Counted from the stretch's first letter, positions 27,175 to 36,484 are shown. The stretch: DNA of 64,000 nt from Croceivirga sp. (GCA_028284935.1 JANQQQ010000004.1:186001-250000); one strand, 5' to 3'. Made by a program: numbers and translations. Notes: generated by a model not told the origin, from the sequence alone.

Positions 27175-29574
27175 TCAACTTCCAATTCGATCGTTTTCAT
27201 CGGTCAATCCTGTCTTACGCTTTCTAGCTTTTTTGATTTCGTTTCGCCCAAAATCATAGGTCAGTCCAAAGGCCACTTGACGACTGTCACTACCACCCTG
27301 ACCATCAATAAAAAGGTCACCAAATTGTGTGGTTCCGCTCCATGGCACTGTAAATAAAACATCATTAAAGGAAAGTCGGGCAGTAAACCGGTTGTCAAAA
27401 AGCTTCTTTTGAAGTGCCAAGTTCAACGAACCCAAGGATTGGGTTTGATAGGTGCCCCCCCAAATGGAAGGGGAACTGTACCATCCTGAAATCTCCATTC
27501 TCAAGGTTTTTGACAGATTCAAGGTGTTCTGGGCATAAAAACTAAGTGTTTCTTGGCGTATGGGTAAGAACTCGTCACTGGTGGCCTTAAAATCACTGAT
27601 ATAGGCATTTAGACTAAAATAGAGATTCCACCATTCATAGATTTTTTTGGGATAGGATATTCCTAGATTGATGACTTCTTGATCGGCTACATTCAAGGTT
27701 GTCAAAAAATTGGTCGTTTCGGAATCGGCAATCGTTACCCGAGCAAAAAAGTCAGTTACATAGCTGTAGCTTATGGAGGTGGTCAAGCGATAGTTATATG
27801 TGTGGGACAATTTGATATTGTTGGTATACTGCGGTTGGAGAAAGGGATTTCCCTTACTGAACGACAGCTCATCCAACTGGTATTCAAAAGGATTCAATGA
27901 TTGGTAATTGGGTCGCTGAATCCTTCTACTATAGGTTAAGGCAAATTGATTCTTACGGTTCATTTGATAGGTCAATCCTCCGGAAGGAAAATAGTCCGTA
28001 TAATTTCGCTGTACCCTGTCATCTTCATTCTCCTGTTGGCTGGTCAGGATGCCGTCTGAATCCGTGTTCTCCAACCTTAGGCCAAATTGCAGGTTCCATT
28101 TGCCCCATTTGCGATTGTAATTTACATAGGCAGCATTGATATTTTCTTGATATTCAAACTGATTGCTTTGATCGATGTCAAGCACATTCTGCCCGTTGAT
28201 TTGATTGAAAAAATCGAAGGTATTGTCCGTATTGATATAGGACAGTTTAAACCCAACACCTAGTTTTCCCTTTAAAAAGTTTTGTTCGTAATCCCCTTTA
28301 ATAGTAGCAATATTAATGTCAATTGGGGTGTCTTGAAAAGTGATTCGCTCACTTAGCACTTGGGATTCATCCGAGTTAAAATAGGTGTTTGGCTGCAGGG
28401 CATCTTGCTCACTGTTATATCGGCCGTAATCCAAATCAATATTAACGGAACGCCCCAAGGTATCCGCATATTTGTAGTTTACGTTGGCATTGATATTGTA
28501 TGATGTATTCTGTCTTTGGTTTAATGCGACTAACACACTGTCATTTTCTACGGTACCCACTTCACGAATTGGGGTCCTAGTGGTAGAATTGGTAAATCCG
28601 TTATTAAAGTTTCCGTTGACAATAGCCCCCAGGGTATGTTTTGAATTGAGGTAATAATCATAGCCTAGCTTCACATTGTTGGTATTTCGGTCATAAATAC
28701 TTGAAGACCGGGAGTCAAATTGGGTGCCGAACTGACTTCGCAATAAATCGATAAATCCTGTACTCTTCCCAAACCGATTGCTATAGGTTCCATAGAAATT
28801 TCCCTTTCTCTCACGATTATTAAAATTTATGCTGGAGTTGGTTCGGGCAAAATCCCCAACGGTCATGCCGGAGGTAAACGTCCCGTTTGTTCCCAAGCTT
28901 TTATCCTTTTTAAGTTTAATATTGATAATTCCGGCATTACCGGCCGCATCGTATTTTGATGAAGGTTGGGTAATGATTTCCACGGACGCTATGTCCGTAG
29001 CCTGAAGACTTTCCAGATAGTTGGTCAAATCCTCGCCCTGCAAAACGGAGAGTTTTCCATCTATAAAGATTTGCACTCCCGTTTTCCCCTCAACAATAAA
29101 TCCTCCACCGTTATCCACAATGACCCCAGGGGCCTTTCTTAAAAGTTCAAACGCACTTGTTCCCGTAGCATTGATGGTATTCTCAACATTGAAGACCGTC
29201 TTATCTGCCAATACCTGAACCATTGGTTTTTCTGAAACTACGGTTACCTCTTCCAAATTCTCAGCCTGAGTGTTGATGTAAATGGTTCCTAAATCAAGTT
29301 GGTCCCCACTAAAATCAATTTGTTTGGAATAATCGGAATAACCTATACTTGAAATTTTTAGGTTGTATTTACCTGCGGTGATACCATCAAACTCGAAGAC
29401 CCCAAAATCGGCAGTAATGGTTGCCTTAACAAGACTTGAATCAATAGGGTTATTTAAGGTAACCGCTGCAAATATGATTGGAGCCTCATTTTCATCGATT
29501 ACCTTCCCCTTGATGATTTGGGAAGAAAGTGTACCACTGAATACTAGGGCAAAAGAAAGAAGCAAAGTTCTCAT
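27175..29574 (-). CDS. TonB-dependent-receptor-like outer membrane protein
   Basis: 799 residues from the ATG at 29574, which gives a signal peptide (MRTLLLSFALVFSGTLSSQ); the ORF extends 13 codons further without one. Order: CarboxypepD_reg-like domain (IIKGKVIDENEAPIIFAAV), plug domain with FELLRKAPGVIVDNGGGFIVEG and the SVEIITQPSSKYDAAGNAGIINI motif, then a large barrel of the OMP_b-brl_3 type. The C-terminus is KARKRKTGLTDENDRIGS rather than an aromatic residue, a basic extension common in this subfamily. Substrate unknown. Followed upstream (in plus direction) by the LytS/LytTR pair. Confidence 0.85.
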   Translation of the reverse strand: MRTLLLSFALVFSGTLSSQIIKGKVIDENEAPIIFAAVTLNNPIDSSLVKATITADFGVFEFDGITAGKYNLKISSIGYSDYSKQIDFSGDQLDLGTIYINTQAENLEEVTVVSEKPMVQVLADKTVFNVENTINATGTSAFELLRKAPGVIVDNGGGFIVEGKTGVQIFIDGKLSVLQGEDLTNYLESLQATDIASVEIITQPSSKYDAAGNAGIINIKLKKDKSLGTNGTFTSGMTVGDFARTNSSINFNNRERKGNFYGTYSNRFGKSTGFIDLLRSQFGTQFDSRSSSIYDRNTNNVKLGYDYYLNSKHTLGAIVNGNFNNGFTNSTTRTPIREVGTVENDSVLVALNQRQNTSYNINANVNYKYADTLGRSVNIDLDYGRYNSEQDALQPNTYFNSDESQVLSERITFQDTPIDINIATIKGDYEQNFLKGKLGVGFKLSYINTDNTFDFFNQINGQNVLDIDQSNQFEYQENINAAYVNYNRKWGKWNLQFGLRLENTDSDGILTSQQENEDDRVQRNYTDYFPSGGLTYQMNRKNQFALTYSRRIQRPNYQSLNPFEYQLDELSFSKGNPFLQPQYTNNIKLSHTYNYRLTTSISYSYVTDFFARVTIADSETTNFLTTLNVADQEVINLGISYPKKIYEWWNLYFSLNAYISDFKATSDEFLPIRQETLSFYAQNTLNLSKTLRMEISGWYSSPSIWGGTYQTQSLGSLNLALQKKLFDNRFTARLSFNDVLFTVPWSGTTQFGDLFIDGQGGSDSRQVAFGLTYDFGRNEIKKARKRKTGLTDENDRIGS

Positions 29575-29662
29575 GACTGTTCGTTTTTTATGTATACCCC
29601 AAAACTCATACAATGGTTACAGGCATCAAACCAAGTTCTGTTGAGTTGGACTAAGGAACGAT

Positions 29663-29713
29663 GAATTGACCGGGACGATTCAACGGCGAATAGGTCAATT
29701 CGCCGGTTTTTTC
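29663..29713 (+). terminator. Terminator-like hairpin with an overlapping alternative stem
   Basis: CGGCGAAT (29684-29691) pairs with ATTCGCCG (29698-29705) around a 6-nt loop and is followed by GTTTTTT, a complete plus-strand terminator. GAATTGACC (29663-29671) can instead pair with GGTCAATTC (29693-29701), which would break the terminator. No plus-strand gene ends just before it. It lies about 130 bases upstream of the kinase ATG at 29843. Confidence 0.5.
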
Positions 29714-29842
29714 TTTTAATTATACTAGACTACAGGTAGCTTACTTCGAATTATCAAAAAACGAATCGGTCATGATATATTTAATACTACCTTTAAAAGA
29801 CGAGTTATTTGATTATCACGTCCAGCTAAAAAATCTTTTCAA

Positions 29843-30910
29843 ATGAATATCCTTGAAAAACAAATTGGACTTGGAATACGTGTAAAGGATGTGCTCATCG
29901 TCTGTGCCATTTATCTATTGATGGCGTGGCTCTATGCGGTCACTATATGGCGTAATCGCGCTGATTTTACTGAAACAGAGAATGTGCTCTTTACCATGGA
30001 GAATTTTTTGGATGAAGCAGGCATTCAATATGGGGTTTTTCTTTTATTCAGCATTCCTATTTGGGTACTCATTTTCAGGGTTTTTAGGAAAAAACCTCTC
30101 CAATTTAGACTTTTTTTGCATGTAATTACCATGCCTATTTTTGTCTTAGGGGCACAAAAAGTCTACTATTTGTACTCTGAATCGTTGGGTTTTGGTCATT
30201 TGGAGGGATCTGGACAAGTATGGGACATCTATATACCCGCACTTATTTATCTTATACAATTTGGAATTTTGCATGCTTACGAATACTACAAAGAAAACCA
30301 GCGTAAGCTTATTGTGGAAGGGGAACTTCGCCAAGCAGCCCTTAAAAGTGAATTGGCGGCAATAAAAGCACAGCTCAATCCACACTTTCTATACAATGTG
30401 TTCAATACGATCAATGCGTCCGTCCCTCCAAAGCAAGAAAAGACACGAATGCTAATCGCCACATTATCTGATTTGTTTCGATACCAATTAAAAGCATCAA
30501 AGAAAGATTTGGTGAGTTTAGAAGAGGAACTGGATTTCGTTACGAAATATCTGGAGTTGGAAAAAGCACGCTTCGAAGAACGATTGAATATTAACATAAA
30601 TGTTCCCAAGGAATTACACCAAGAAAAAATACCGCCAATGTTACTTCAACCTCTTGTTGAAAACTCGGTAAAACATGGCATTTCCACTTCTCTGGAAGGT
30701 GGTGAAATTTCGATTTCCATTTTTAAGGAAGAGGGTAAATTAAAATTTGAAATCGCAGATACAGGTAAAGGGGTAGCTGACAAAAAAAGTATGTTAGGAA
30801 AAGGCATTGGGCTTAGCAATACTCAATTGCGACTGCAAAAAATGTATCAGAGTCAATTGGAAATTTTGGACAACCAACCTCAAGGACTAAAAATACGGTT
30901 TACCCTATGA
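29843..30910 (+). CDS. LytS-type sensor histidine kinase
   Basis: 355 residues. Four or so membrane segments in the first 150 residues (for example VCAIYLLMAWLYAVTIW, FLLFSIPIWVLIF), then the His_kinase (PF06580-type) domain with NPHFLYNVFNTIN, phospho-acceptor His181, and a HATPase domain with N box VENSVKHG, DTGKGV and GIGLSNT. The stop overlaps the start of the regulator by 4 bases (ATGA), so the two are co-translated. The signal sensed is unknown. Confidence 0.9.
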   Translation: MNILEKQIGLGIRVKDVLIVCAIYLLMAWLYAVTIWRNRADFTETENVLFTMENFLDEAGIQYGVFLLFSIPIWVLIFRVFRKKPLQFRLFLHVITMPIFVLGAQKVYYLYSESLGFGHLEGSGQVWDIYIPALIYLIQFGILHAYEYYKENQRKLIVEGELRQAALKSELAAIKAQLNPHFLYNVFNTINASVPPKQEKTRMLIATLSDLFRYQLKASKKDLVSLEEELDFVTKYLELEKARFEERLNININVPKELHQEKIPPMLLQPLVENSVKHGISTSLEGGEISISIFKEEGKLKFEIADTGKGVADKKSMLGKGIGLSNTQLRLQKMYQSQLEILDNQPQGLKIRFTL

Positions 30911-31629
30911 AAAAGGTGCTTATAGCGGATGATGAAAAGGCGGGAAGAACTTTGATTAAAGAATATTTAGAGGATTTTCCGGATTTGGTCTTGATTGCCG
31001 AAGTCAACAATGGTGTCGATGCCATTACCGAAATCAATCGTTTTAAACCCGATCTCGTATTTTTGGATATTCAAATGCCTGGAAAGACGGGCTTTGAGGT
31101 CCTTCCCTATTTGGAAGAACTCCCCGCTGTTATTTTCTCTACCGCTTATGACGAATACGCCTTAAAAGCATTCGAGGTCCATGCTGTGGATTATTTATTA
31201 AAACCCTACACCAAAGCACGTTTTAAGCAAGCCGTTGAACGACTTAACGGTGACAATCAAAAACTGGGCAATCTCACGGAAAGCTTGCTCATGGAAAAGA
31301 CGGATTATCCTTCAAGGGTCTTGGTACAACACCAGAAAAAGCTAATTACCATTGCCGTGGACAACATTCAATGGGTGGAGGCCTACGGGGATTATTCCAA
31401 ACTCCACGTGGATAACCAGGTCTTTCTCAGCAATTTTGGCATCACCGATTTGGAGCAGAAATTAGACCCTCAGAAGTTCTTAAGGGTGCATCGTTCGTCT
31501 ATCATCAATTTGGATAAGGTAAAGGAATTGAACAAGTACGGAAAGAGTTATGACGTGACCATGCTCAATAGCGAAGTGGTGCGCGTGAGTCGTGGTTATA
31601 TGGACGCTTTGAAAAAGATAATGTTGTAA
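30907..31629 (+). CDS. LytTR-family response regulator
   Basis: 240 residues. Receiver domain (1-118) with acidic pocket ADDE, phospho-acceptor Asp54 in FLDIQMPG, the STAYDEYALKAFE switch and the Lys in DYLLKPY. A LytTR DNA-binding domain (about 140-240) has the WVEAYGDYSKLH and LRVHRSSIINLDKVKELN motifs. LytTR regulators bind 10-bp direct repeats. Encoded with the kinase at 29843 (4-base overlap). The convergent barrel gene at 31640 may be a target, but nothing in the sequence proves it. Confidence 0.92.
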   Translation: MKKVLIADDEKAGRTLIKEYLEDFPDLVLIAEVNNGVDAITEINRFKPDLVFLDIQMPGKTGFEVLPYLEELPAVIFSTAYDEYALKAFEVHAVDYLLKPYTKARFKQAVERLNGDNQKLGNLTESLLMEKTDYPSRVLVQHQKKLITIAVDNIQWVEAYGDYSKLHVDNQVFLSNFGITDLEQKLDPQKFLRVHRSSIINLDKVKELNKYGKSYDVTMLNSEVVRVSRGYMDALKKIML

Positions 31630-31639
31630 CCAAGGTTGT

Positions 31640-32224
31640 TCAGTTAGAAAACGGACTTCTTGATTTTCTTTTCGTAGCAACCCAACCAAAGGTAAAATTA
31701 ATCAATGGCCCAAATCCATTGGGGACACCATCACCCCGATAATAGCCAAATCCAGCTTCAGCATTGAAATTAAATCCCTTTCTGTAGGTACGCTGAATTC
31801 CATAGACCCCTCCATAGAAAGCAACAGCCCAATTTTTGTCCTCACTAAGATTTTGTGAAATTTGAAGTGGCCCCCAAAACACACTTCGAGCCGGAGCCAG
31901 GTAATCTGCTGAATTGCCTACGATGTTTTTGTTAATATCCAGTCGATTTTTAAAATTGTGATAATATCGAATTCGTGTATGCCATGCAAATCCAAAGGTA
32001 TAACCTGCATCATAGGTAGCAAGACCTGGAGTAAAACTTGTTGAAACACTTACGTTTCTCAACAATCCCAATTCGTATCGAAATCCTGGCCCCAATAGAT
32101 TGATCGTAAATTGATGCCTTTCCAAATTAAGAATGCCATATCCTTTTTCCTGAAGCCATTGACTTCTGATACTTTGAAAAGACAATACTAAGAGTAAAGC
32201 GAAAAGAAATATTATTCTGGACAT
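31640..32224 (-). CDS. Outer membrane beta-barrel-like protein, paralogue of 32296-32853
   Basis: 194 residues with a signal peptide (MSRIIFLFALLLVLSFQSIRSQ) and then amphipathic strands. Shared features with the next gene are the GPGFRYELGLL start, HTRIRYYHNF, GNSADYLAPARSVF and the glycine-rich GFGYYRGDGVPNGFGPLINFTFGWV near the end. A small barrel or surface protein of unknown function, in a conserved flavobacterial family. Starts 72 bases past the stop of its paralogue, so a two-gene operon is likely. Confidence 0.7.
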   Translation of the reverse strand: MSRIIFLFALLLVLSFQSIRSQWLQEKGYGILNLERHQFTINLLGPGFRYELGLLRNVSVSTSFTPGLATYDAGYTFGFAWHTRIRYYHNFKNRLDINKNIVGNSADYLAPARSVFWGPLQISQNLSEDKNWAVAFYGGVYGIQRTYRKGFNFNAEAGFGYYRGDGVPNGFGPLINFTFGWVATKRKSRSPFSN

Positions 32225-32295
32225 GGTTTGGTTTTTAGCTAAACTAAGGGCTTTGTTCTGTCTATTGTTCTTTTTATAAAAAGTTTAGCACAGGT

Positions 32296-32853
32296 TTATC
32301 TTCCCACACACCAGCGTTTTTCACTGATAATCCAACCTAGACTCAAATTGAATACCAAATTAAAGCCCTCCTCAAAAGGTCCAAAATAATAGGCGCCGCC
32401 GACATCCACCGAAAAGCTTAACCCTGAGTTATAACTGCGTTGTAACCCGGTTACCAATCCCGTCGTCACAAAAACACCTTCCGCCAGATTGCCCTCAACA
32501 ATCCTGCTACCAGATTCAAACAGGGAAACGGATGGCGCCACGTAATTCGCTGAGTTTCCATAAATCTGATGCCCTCTACGGTCACGCCCTCCAAAGTTGT
32601 AATAGTATCTATTTTGAACCGTCAGTGCTGGAAATAGCTCGTAATTCTCGAGCGGGTTAGTGGTAAAGGGATCCAAGGAAGTCTGATAGGCTACTCTAAC
32701 ATCCAAGGTAGAGCTGACGCCCAAAGCCATTTCGTATTCGATTCCAGGGTGGATAATATTGATTTTAAACTGTCGCAATTCACAATTCTTGCCAAATTGT
32801 GCGTGCATTGGATGGCCGACAGCCAAAATAGCAATGACAAAGAGAGTTCGCAT
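32296..32853 (-). CDS. Outer membrane beta-barrel-like protein, paralogue of 31640-32224
   Basis: 185 residues with a signal peptide (ending MHAQ). It carries HPGIEYEMALGV, QNRYYYNFGGRDRRG, IYGNSANYVAPSVSLF and VDVGGAYYFGPFEEGFNLVFNLSLGWI, matching the neighbour in the same order. One cysteine near the C-terminus (RWCVGR). Function unknown. Probably a tandem duplication, first gene of the pair. Confidence 0.7.
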   Translation of the reverse strand: MRTLFVIAILAVGHPMHAQFGKNCELRQFKINIIHPGIEYEMALGVSSTLDVRVAYQTSLDPFTTNPLENYELFPALTVQNRYYYNFGGRDRRGHQIYGNSANYVAPSVSLFESGSRIVEGNLAEGVFVTTGLVTGLQRSYNSGLSFSVDVGGAYYFGPFEEGFNLVFNLSLGWIISEKRWCVGR

Positions 32854-32936
32854 AGTAGGTTCTTGGGTATAGGTATAACGATACTTTTTTAAAATAGTAT
32901 GGGGACATTTACAGAATGGATTTGCAAAGGTCTCCT

Positions 32937-32944
32937 TACTTTTG
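32937..32944 (+). promoter_or_regulatory. Candidate -7 box of the kdsA promoter
   Basis: TACTTTTG, an exact fit to TAnnTTTG, 15 bases upstream of the ATG at 32959. Its position inside the longer open frame argues that translation begins at 32959, not at 32899. No TTG at ideal -33 spacing. Confidence 0.5.
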
Positions 32945-32958
32945 TCGAAAATAAGACC

Positions 32959-33777
32959 ATGTCATTATCAAACATCCCTCTAATGAAGCATGCCAACAGC
33001 GAAAATTTCTTTCTCTTGGCTGGACCCTGTGCGATAGAAGGAGAGGAAATGGCCCTTCGCATTGCCGAAAAGGTGGGCAGCATCACCGATGCGCTCAGAA
33101 TTCCTTATGTTTTCAAGGGAAGTTTTAAAAAAGCCAATCGCAGCCGAATTGACTCCTTTACAGGAATTGGAGATGAAAAGGCGCTTAAAATACTGAGAAA
33201 GGTATCAGAAACCTTTGAGGTGCCCACGATAACCGACATCCATACCGAGCAAGATGCGGTAATGGCCGCAGAATATGTGGATGTTCTCCAGATACCGGCC
33301 TTCTTAGTGCGCCAGACGGACTTGGTTGTTGCAGCCGCCCATACGGGAAAAACGGTCAACTTAAAAAAGGGGCAGTTTATGAGTCCCGAAAGTATGCGAC
33401 ACGCCGTCAAAAAGGTAACGGATTCCGGCAACGATAAGGCCTGGATCACCGATAGGGGTACCATGTTTGGCTATCAGGACATGGTCGTGGATTTTAGAGG
33501 AATACCCACCATGAAGCAATACGCTCCAGTGGTATTGGACGTGACCCATTCCTTACAGCAACCCAATCAATCCTCAGGGGTCACAGGAGGAAGGCCTGCT
33601 TTGATTGGCACCATGGCCAAAGCAGGGATTGCCGCAGGGGTAGATGGACTTTTCATGGAGACGCATTTTGACCCTGCGAATGCAAAAAGTGATGGCGCCA
33701 ATATGCTGGATTTAAGTCTTTTGGAAAAATTATTGACGGATTTGGTCGCGCTGCGCCAAGTGGTCAATTCCTTTTAG
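32959..33777 (+). CDS. kdsA: 3-deoxy-8-phosphooctulonate synthase (KDO 8-P synthase)
   Basis: 272 residues from the ATG at 32959; the frame opens at 32899 but the family length and the -7 box favour this start. Motifs: LLAGPCAIE, YVFKGSFKKANRSR, TDIHTEQDA, QIPAFLVRQTDL, VNLKKGQF, ITDRGTMFGYQDMVVDFR and METHFDPANAKSDGANML. It condenses arabinose 5-phosphate with phosphoenolpyruvate to give KDO 8-phosphate for the inner core of lipopolysaccharide. Convergent with the DUF1801 gene, overlapping by 4 bases at the stops. Confidence 0.95.
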   Translation: MSLSNIPLMKHANSENFFLLAGPCAIEGEEMALRIAEKVGSITDALRIPYVFKGSFKKANRSRIDSFTGIGDEKALKILRKVSETFEVPTITDIHTEQDAVMAAEYVDVLQIPAFLVRQTDLVVAAAHTGKTVNLKKGQFMSPESMRHAVKKVTDSGNDKAWITDRGTMFGYQDMVVDFRGIPTMKQYAPVVLDVTHSLQQPNQSSGVTGGRPALIGTMAKAGIAAGVDGLFMETHFDPANAKSDGANMLDLSLLEKLLTDLVALRQVVNSF

Positions 33778-34145
33778 TTCCTTTTGTAAAACCCTTTTTC
33801 TTTCAGCTTATAAACCTCTTGTAATACTTCAATTAGAATTTCGTCATTGATTTCTTCCAAAGACCCATAACGAAATGACTTTACTACCTTACGCTTTTCA
33901 GAATACATGAGTTCTATGTGTTTGGTAAGGTGGGCTGAATTCCAAAAGGCGATATCCACAAATTTTCCCTTATAGGAAGCGTTTAAATAACAGATGGGGC
34001 GTTTTTCGGCATAGAAACACGGGATACTCCATTTATATTTCATATTGACCTCGGGTATGACTGCTTCAATTACCGCTTTCAGGTGCAATAACATACTGCG
34101 ATATGGTTCTTCCCTTGATAAAATATATTCTTCGGCCGGGTTCAC
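33774..34145 (-). CDS. DUF1801 protein (YdhG-type fold)
   Basis: 123 residues starting at GTG (34145), with no better ATG nearby. The sequence (YILSREEPYRSMLLHLKAVIEAVIPEVNMKYKWSIPCFY then YLNASYKGKFVDIAFW) matches the DUF1801 family, whose fold resembles frataxin/CyaY-like small proteins. The role is unknown. Cytoplasmic. The stop codon overlaps that of kdsA by 4 bases. Confidence 0.8.
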   Translation of the reverse strand: MNPAEEYILSREEPYRSMLLHLKAVIEAVIPEVNMKYKWSIPCFYAEKRPICYLNASYKGKFVDIAFWNSAHLTKHIELMYSEKRKVVKSFRYGSLEEINDEILIEVLQEVYKLKEKGFYKRN

Positions 34146-34204
34146 AATCCAAAGATCATCAATTGGAAGAGAATGTCAATTGAAGATTAGAAAAAAATGG
34201 GCAT

Positions 34205-34489
34205 TTAAGAAGCTAAGGCCGAAAAATTGAGCTTGCCATTGATTTCGGTATCAAAATCGGCTCTTATTTTATCGGCATATCCTTTGGGGGTTTCTTCACC
34301 GATCCATACCCACTTGGAAAGGACGTCCACATCAAAATGAAAACAGGTCAAGTCGCCGCAACACTCCGTATCCATATGTTCCAATAAAAATTTGGTGATT
34401 TTGGGTCGCAATTGGTATTCAAATTCGATGCAAGCCTTTTTGAGGTCTTCGCTCAATTCGTTGGTCGGGAACTTCCAGTTAAACTTCAT
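34205..34489 (-). CDS. Hypothetical small protein (94 residues)
   Basis: Begins MKFNWKFPTNELSEDL at 34489; the longer frame opens with a TTG at 34504 and is less likely. No signal peptide or membrane segment. It has two adjacent cysteines (TECCGDLTC) that might bind a metal or be redox-active, and WVWIGEETPKGYADKIRADFDTEI near the end. I do not recognise the family. It sits between the DUF1801 gene and the dehydrogenase-like gene on the same strand. Confidence 0.55.
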   Translation of the reverse strand: MKFNWKFPTNELSEDLKKACIEFEYQLRPKITKFLLEHMDTECCGDLTCFHFDVDVLSKWVWIGEETPKGYADKIRADFDTEINGKLNFSALAS

Positions 34490-34575
34490 TTTGTTTACGG
34501 ACAAAAGCTTTTCAATATACCATTTTTAGGGGAACTGCTTAAAAAAAAGTGGAACAAAACGGATGAACCGCATTT

Positions 34576-35778
34576 TTATTCGCCATCGACGTAATCTTGA
34601 AGGTAGGCATACCCTTTGGTGAGTTTGCCCTTTTCCGTCATTTTGGCCCTTTTCAAAATACCCTCTTTATCCCCATTGAAAAACGCAGGAATCACATATT
34701 TTGAAAAGGCCTCACCAAAACCATCACTGGCATCCCTTGGAAGTTCTGCAGGTAGATTGTCCACGGCCATTACAGCGATGGCCTCCGGATGTTTGTAATC
34801 AACCACCGTTTCTGATGGGGGGTCATATCCATAAATGGGATCGGCGATAGTGGAGGGTTGTATAGTGGTGGCTACTGGACCATCGATATCACAACTGATA
34901 TCGGCCACGACCTTTATCTTGAAGTCCGGGTGTTTAACATCGTCGCGGGTATAGAGATAGGGTGCTCCATCGCCATAAAAATGACCTGCGATATAAAAGT
35001 CAGTTACTTGGGCAAAACGAAAAAAGTCCGACCTATATTCCTCCGGGTTCGCAAAAAAATCCGCTTTATTACCGCGTATTCCATCCTTACGTTTGTTGTA
35101 TTCCGAGGCATCGATTTGACAATACACCGGTTCATCAAAGGTTTCATGAAGATAGTCGCCCACGTTTACCCGTTTTAAGTGCATCGCATCCAACATTTCG
35201 CGAGCGCCATTGCCCACACGACCTCGTCCCGTCAACAGAATTTTAATGTTGGGCAACTTGATTTTATTAAGTTCAGCAAGCAATGCCTTTTTATCTTTTA
35301 AATCTTCCGCCTTAGGAAGGGTAAACGTTTTCTCCTTTAGGCCAAATGCGCGTACGCCATTGTAGGCCCCAACGATACCCGCATATCTGCCAAAGGCCAC
35401 CAAACGCATGCCTTTGGCATTGGTAATAACTTCGTGGTCATAGAGCTCAATGTTTTTATCCAAAATGGCCCGAAGCAAATCCTGGTTGTAAGGTTGCTTT
35501 TTAATGGTATGGGAAAAGAAGAAGTACTTTTTATTGGGAATCAACGCTTCAATCGGCACTTCCTTCACCCCCAATAGTACATCACACTCCTCCATTTTGG
35601 AGGCGACTTTGATACCCAATTCTTCGTATTCACCATCATCAAAAACACGAATGGGCGAAGGTTCCACAACGATTTTGGCTTTGGGGTGTTTTTGTAGGAC
35701 AGTTTGACATAATTTGGGGGATAGCACTACCCTTCTGTCCGGCGGATTTTTGCGTTCTCTGATGATTCCGAATTTCAT
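34576..35778 (-). CDS. NAD(P)-dependent oxidoreductase, saccharopine/alanine-dehydrogenase-like
   Basis: 400 residues. The N-terminus (FGIIRERKNPPDRRVVLSP) is the alanine dehydrogenase/transhydrogenase N-terminal domain with the basic residues that bind the substrate. The ILLTGRGRVGNGAREML segment is a modified nucleotide-binding loop, and ADISCDIDGPVATT precedes the C-terminal helix. It resembles lysine-forming saccharopine dehydrogenase in length and motif order. Flavobacteria often carry such a gene without a full lysine-aminoadipate pathway, so the physiological substrate is open. Monocistronic as far as can be seen. Confidence 0.8.
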   Translation of the reverse strand: MKFGIIRERKNPPDRRVVLSPKLCQTVLQKHPKAKIVVEPSPIRVFDDGEYEELGIKVASKMEECDVLLGVKEVPIEALIPNKKYFFFSHTIKKQPYNQDLLRAILDKNIELYDHEVITNAKGMRLVAFGRYAGIVGAYNGVRAFGLKEKTFTLPKAEDLKDKKALLAELNKIKLPNIKILLTGRGRVGNGAREMLDAMHLKRVNVGDYLHETFDEPVYCQIDASEYNKRKDGIRGNKADFFANPEEYRSDFFRFAQVTDFYIAGHFYGDGAPYLYTRDDVKHPDFKIKVVADISCDIDGPVATTIQPSTIADPIYGYDPPSETVVDYKHPEAIAVMAVDNLPAELPRDASDGFGEAFSKYVIPAFFNGDKEGILKRAKMTEKGKLTKGYAYLQDYVDGE

Positions 35779-36086
35779 GAAAATTTGGTATGGATTTTGA
35801 CTAAATTAAAGCGATAAAAAGGGGTACGCAAACTTTTCCGGCGAAAGCAAGAAGGTTTACGGTTTGTCGGATAAATGGTTACCTTTGCCGCCCCGCGTTA
35901 GGCACTTCGGCAAGTTCAGTGTTTCAGATTATGGTAAATACAGTGTATGGCCGAAAGCCCGACCCTTTAAAAAAAGGGGAACGACCAAATGATCTTTGAA
36001 AATAAAGTGAGAATATGATTTAGGCCCTTCGACTTCGCTCAGGGCATAATTCGACTACGTAAATCACAGATTTACTGTCTCATTAT
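35779..36086. other. Intergenic region upstream of the tmRNA gene
   Basis: About 300 bp. It holds a -7-like box TACCTTTG at 35880-35887 on the plus strand, 200 bases before the tmRNA, followed by a GC-rich stretch (GCCGCCCCGCG) and a palindromic repeat at 36025-36044. No ORF. A transcript from the -7 box would be a longer tmRNA precursor or an unannotated RNA. Confidence 0.5.
36025..36044. repeat. Palindromic REP-like repeat unit
   Basis: The 20-bp sequence with CCCT arms and the core TCGACTTCGC is a known dispersed palindrome-like element in several bacterial phyla; only one copy lies in this window. Its presence just upstream of the tmRNA may be chance. Recognition is from memory. Confidence 0.4.
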
Positions 36087-36484
36087 GGGGCCGACTGGTT
36101 TTGACAGCAAGACCAATGGCGGTGTAAGCATGCCGAGCTATGGGAATGATGCTCGTAAATTCAATATCCCACACTTTTAAATGGCGAGTCTAACTACGCT
36201 TTAGCTGCTTAATCGACTGAATTATAGTAAGTCCTAGCCTAGTCGCGCAAGGCGCGAAAGCTAAATGTTCCTGAATAGCCCTTGTTGACGGCGATTCGTT
36301 TTGGAGCACCATAAAAGTCAACACCGAATCGCTAGGGCTTCGATAGCGGTTCTAAACTAAAGAAGCTAAGCGTACGATAGGCGGTCTTAGGTCGGTTGTG
36401 CGTCTAAAATTGAACTAGGACTACGCATGTAGAAAGCATGGTTGTTGCTTGTTTGGACGGGAGTTCGATTCTCCCCGGCTCCAC
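36087..36484 (+). ncRNA. ssrA: Transfer-messenger RNA (tmRNA)
   Basis: The 5' end GGGGCCGACTGGTTTTGACAG and the 3' end GTTCGATTCTCCCCGGCTCC pair to form the seven-base acceptor stem and T arm. The gene body has the usual pseudoknot-rich length of about 400 nt. The tag reading frame at 36183-36212 encodes GESNYALAA and stops at TAA, a Bacteroidota-type tag. The CCA end is not fully encoded (CCACTT). It rescues stalled ribosomes and tags products for proteolysis. The 3' end is a classical integration site; a recombinase fragment abuts it. Confidence 0.95.

Noticed and set aside
36025..36044. Possible transposable element end at the REP-like palindrome.
   Set aside because: A single copy with no ORF, direct repeat or partner inverted repeat in the window; kept only as a repeat unit.
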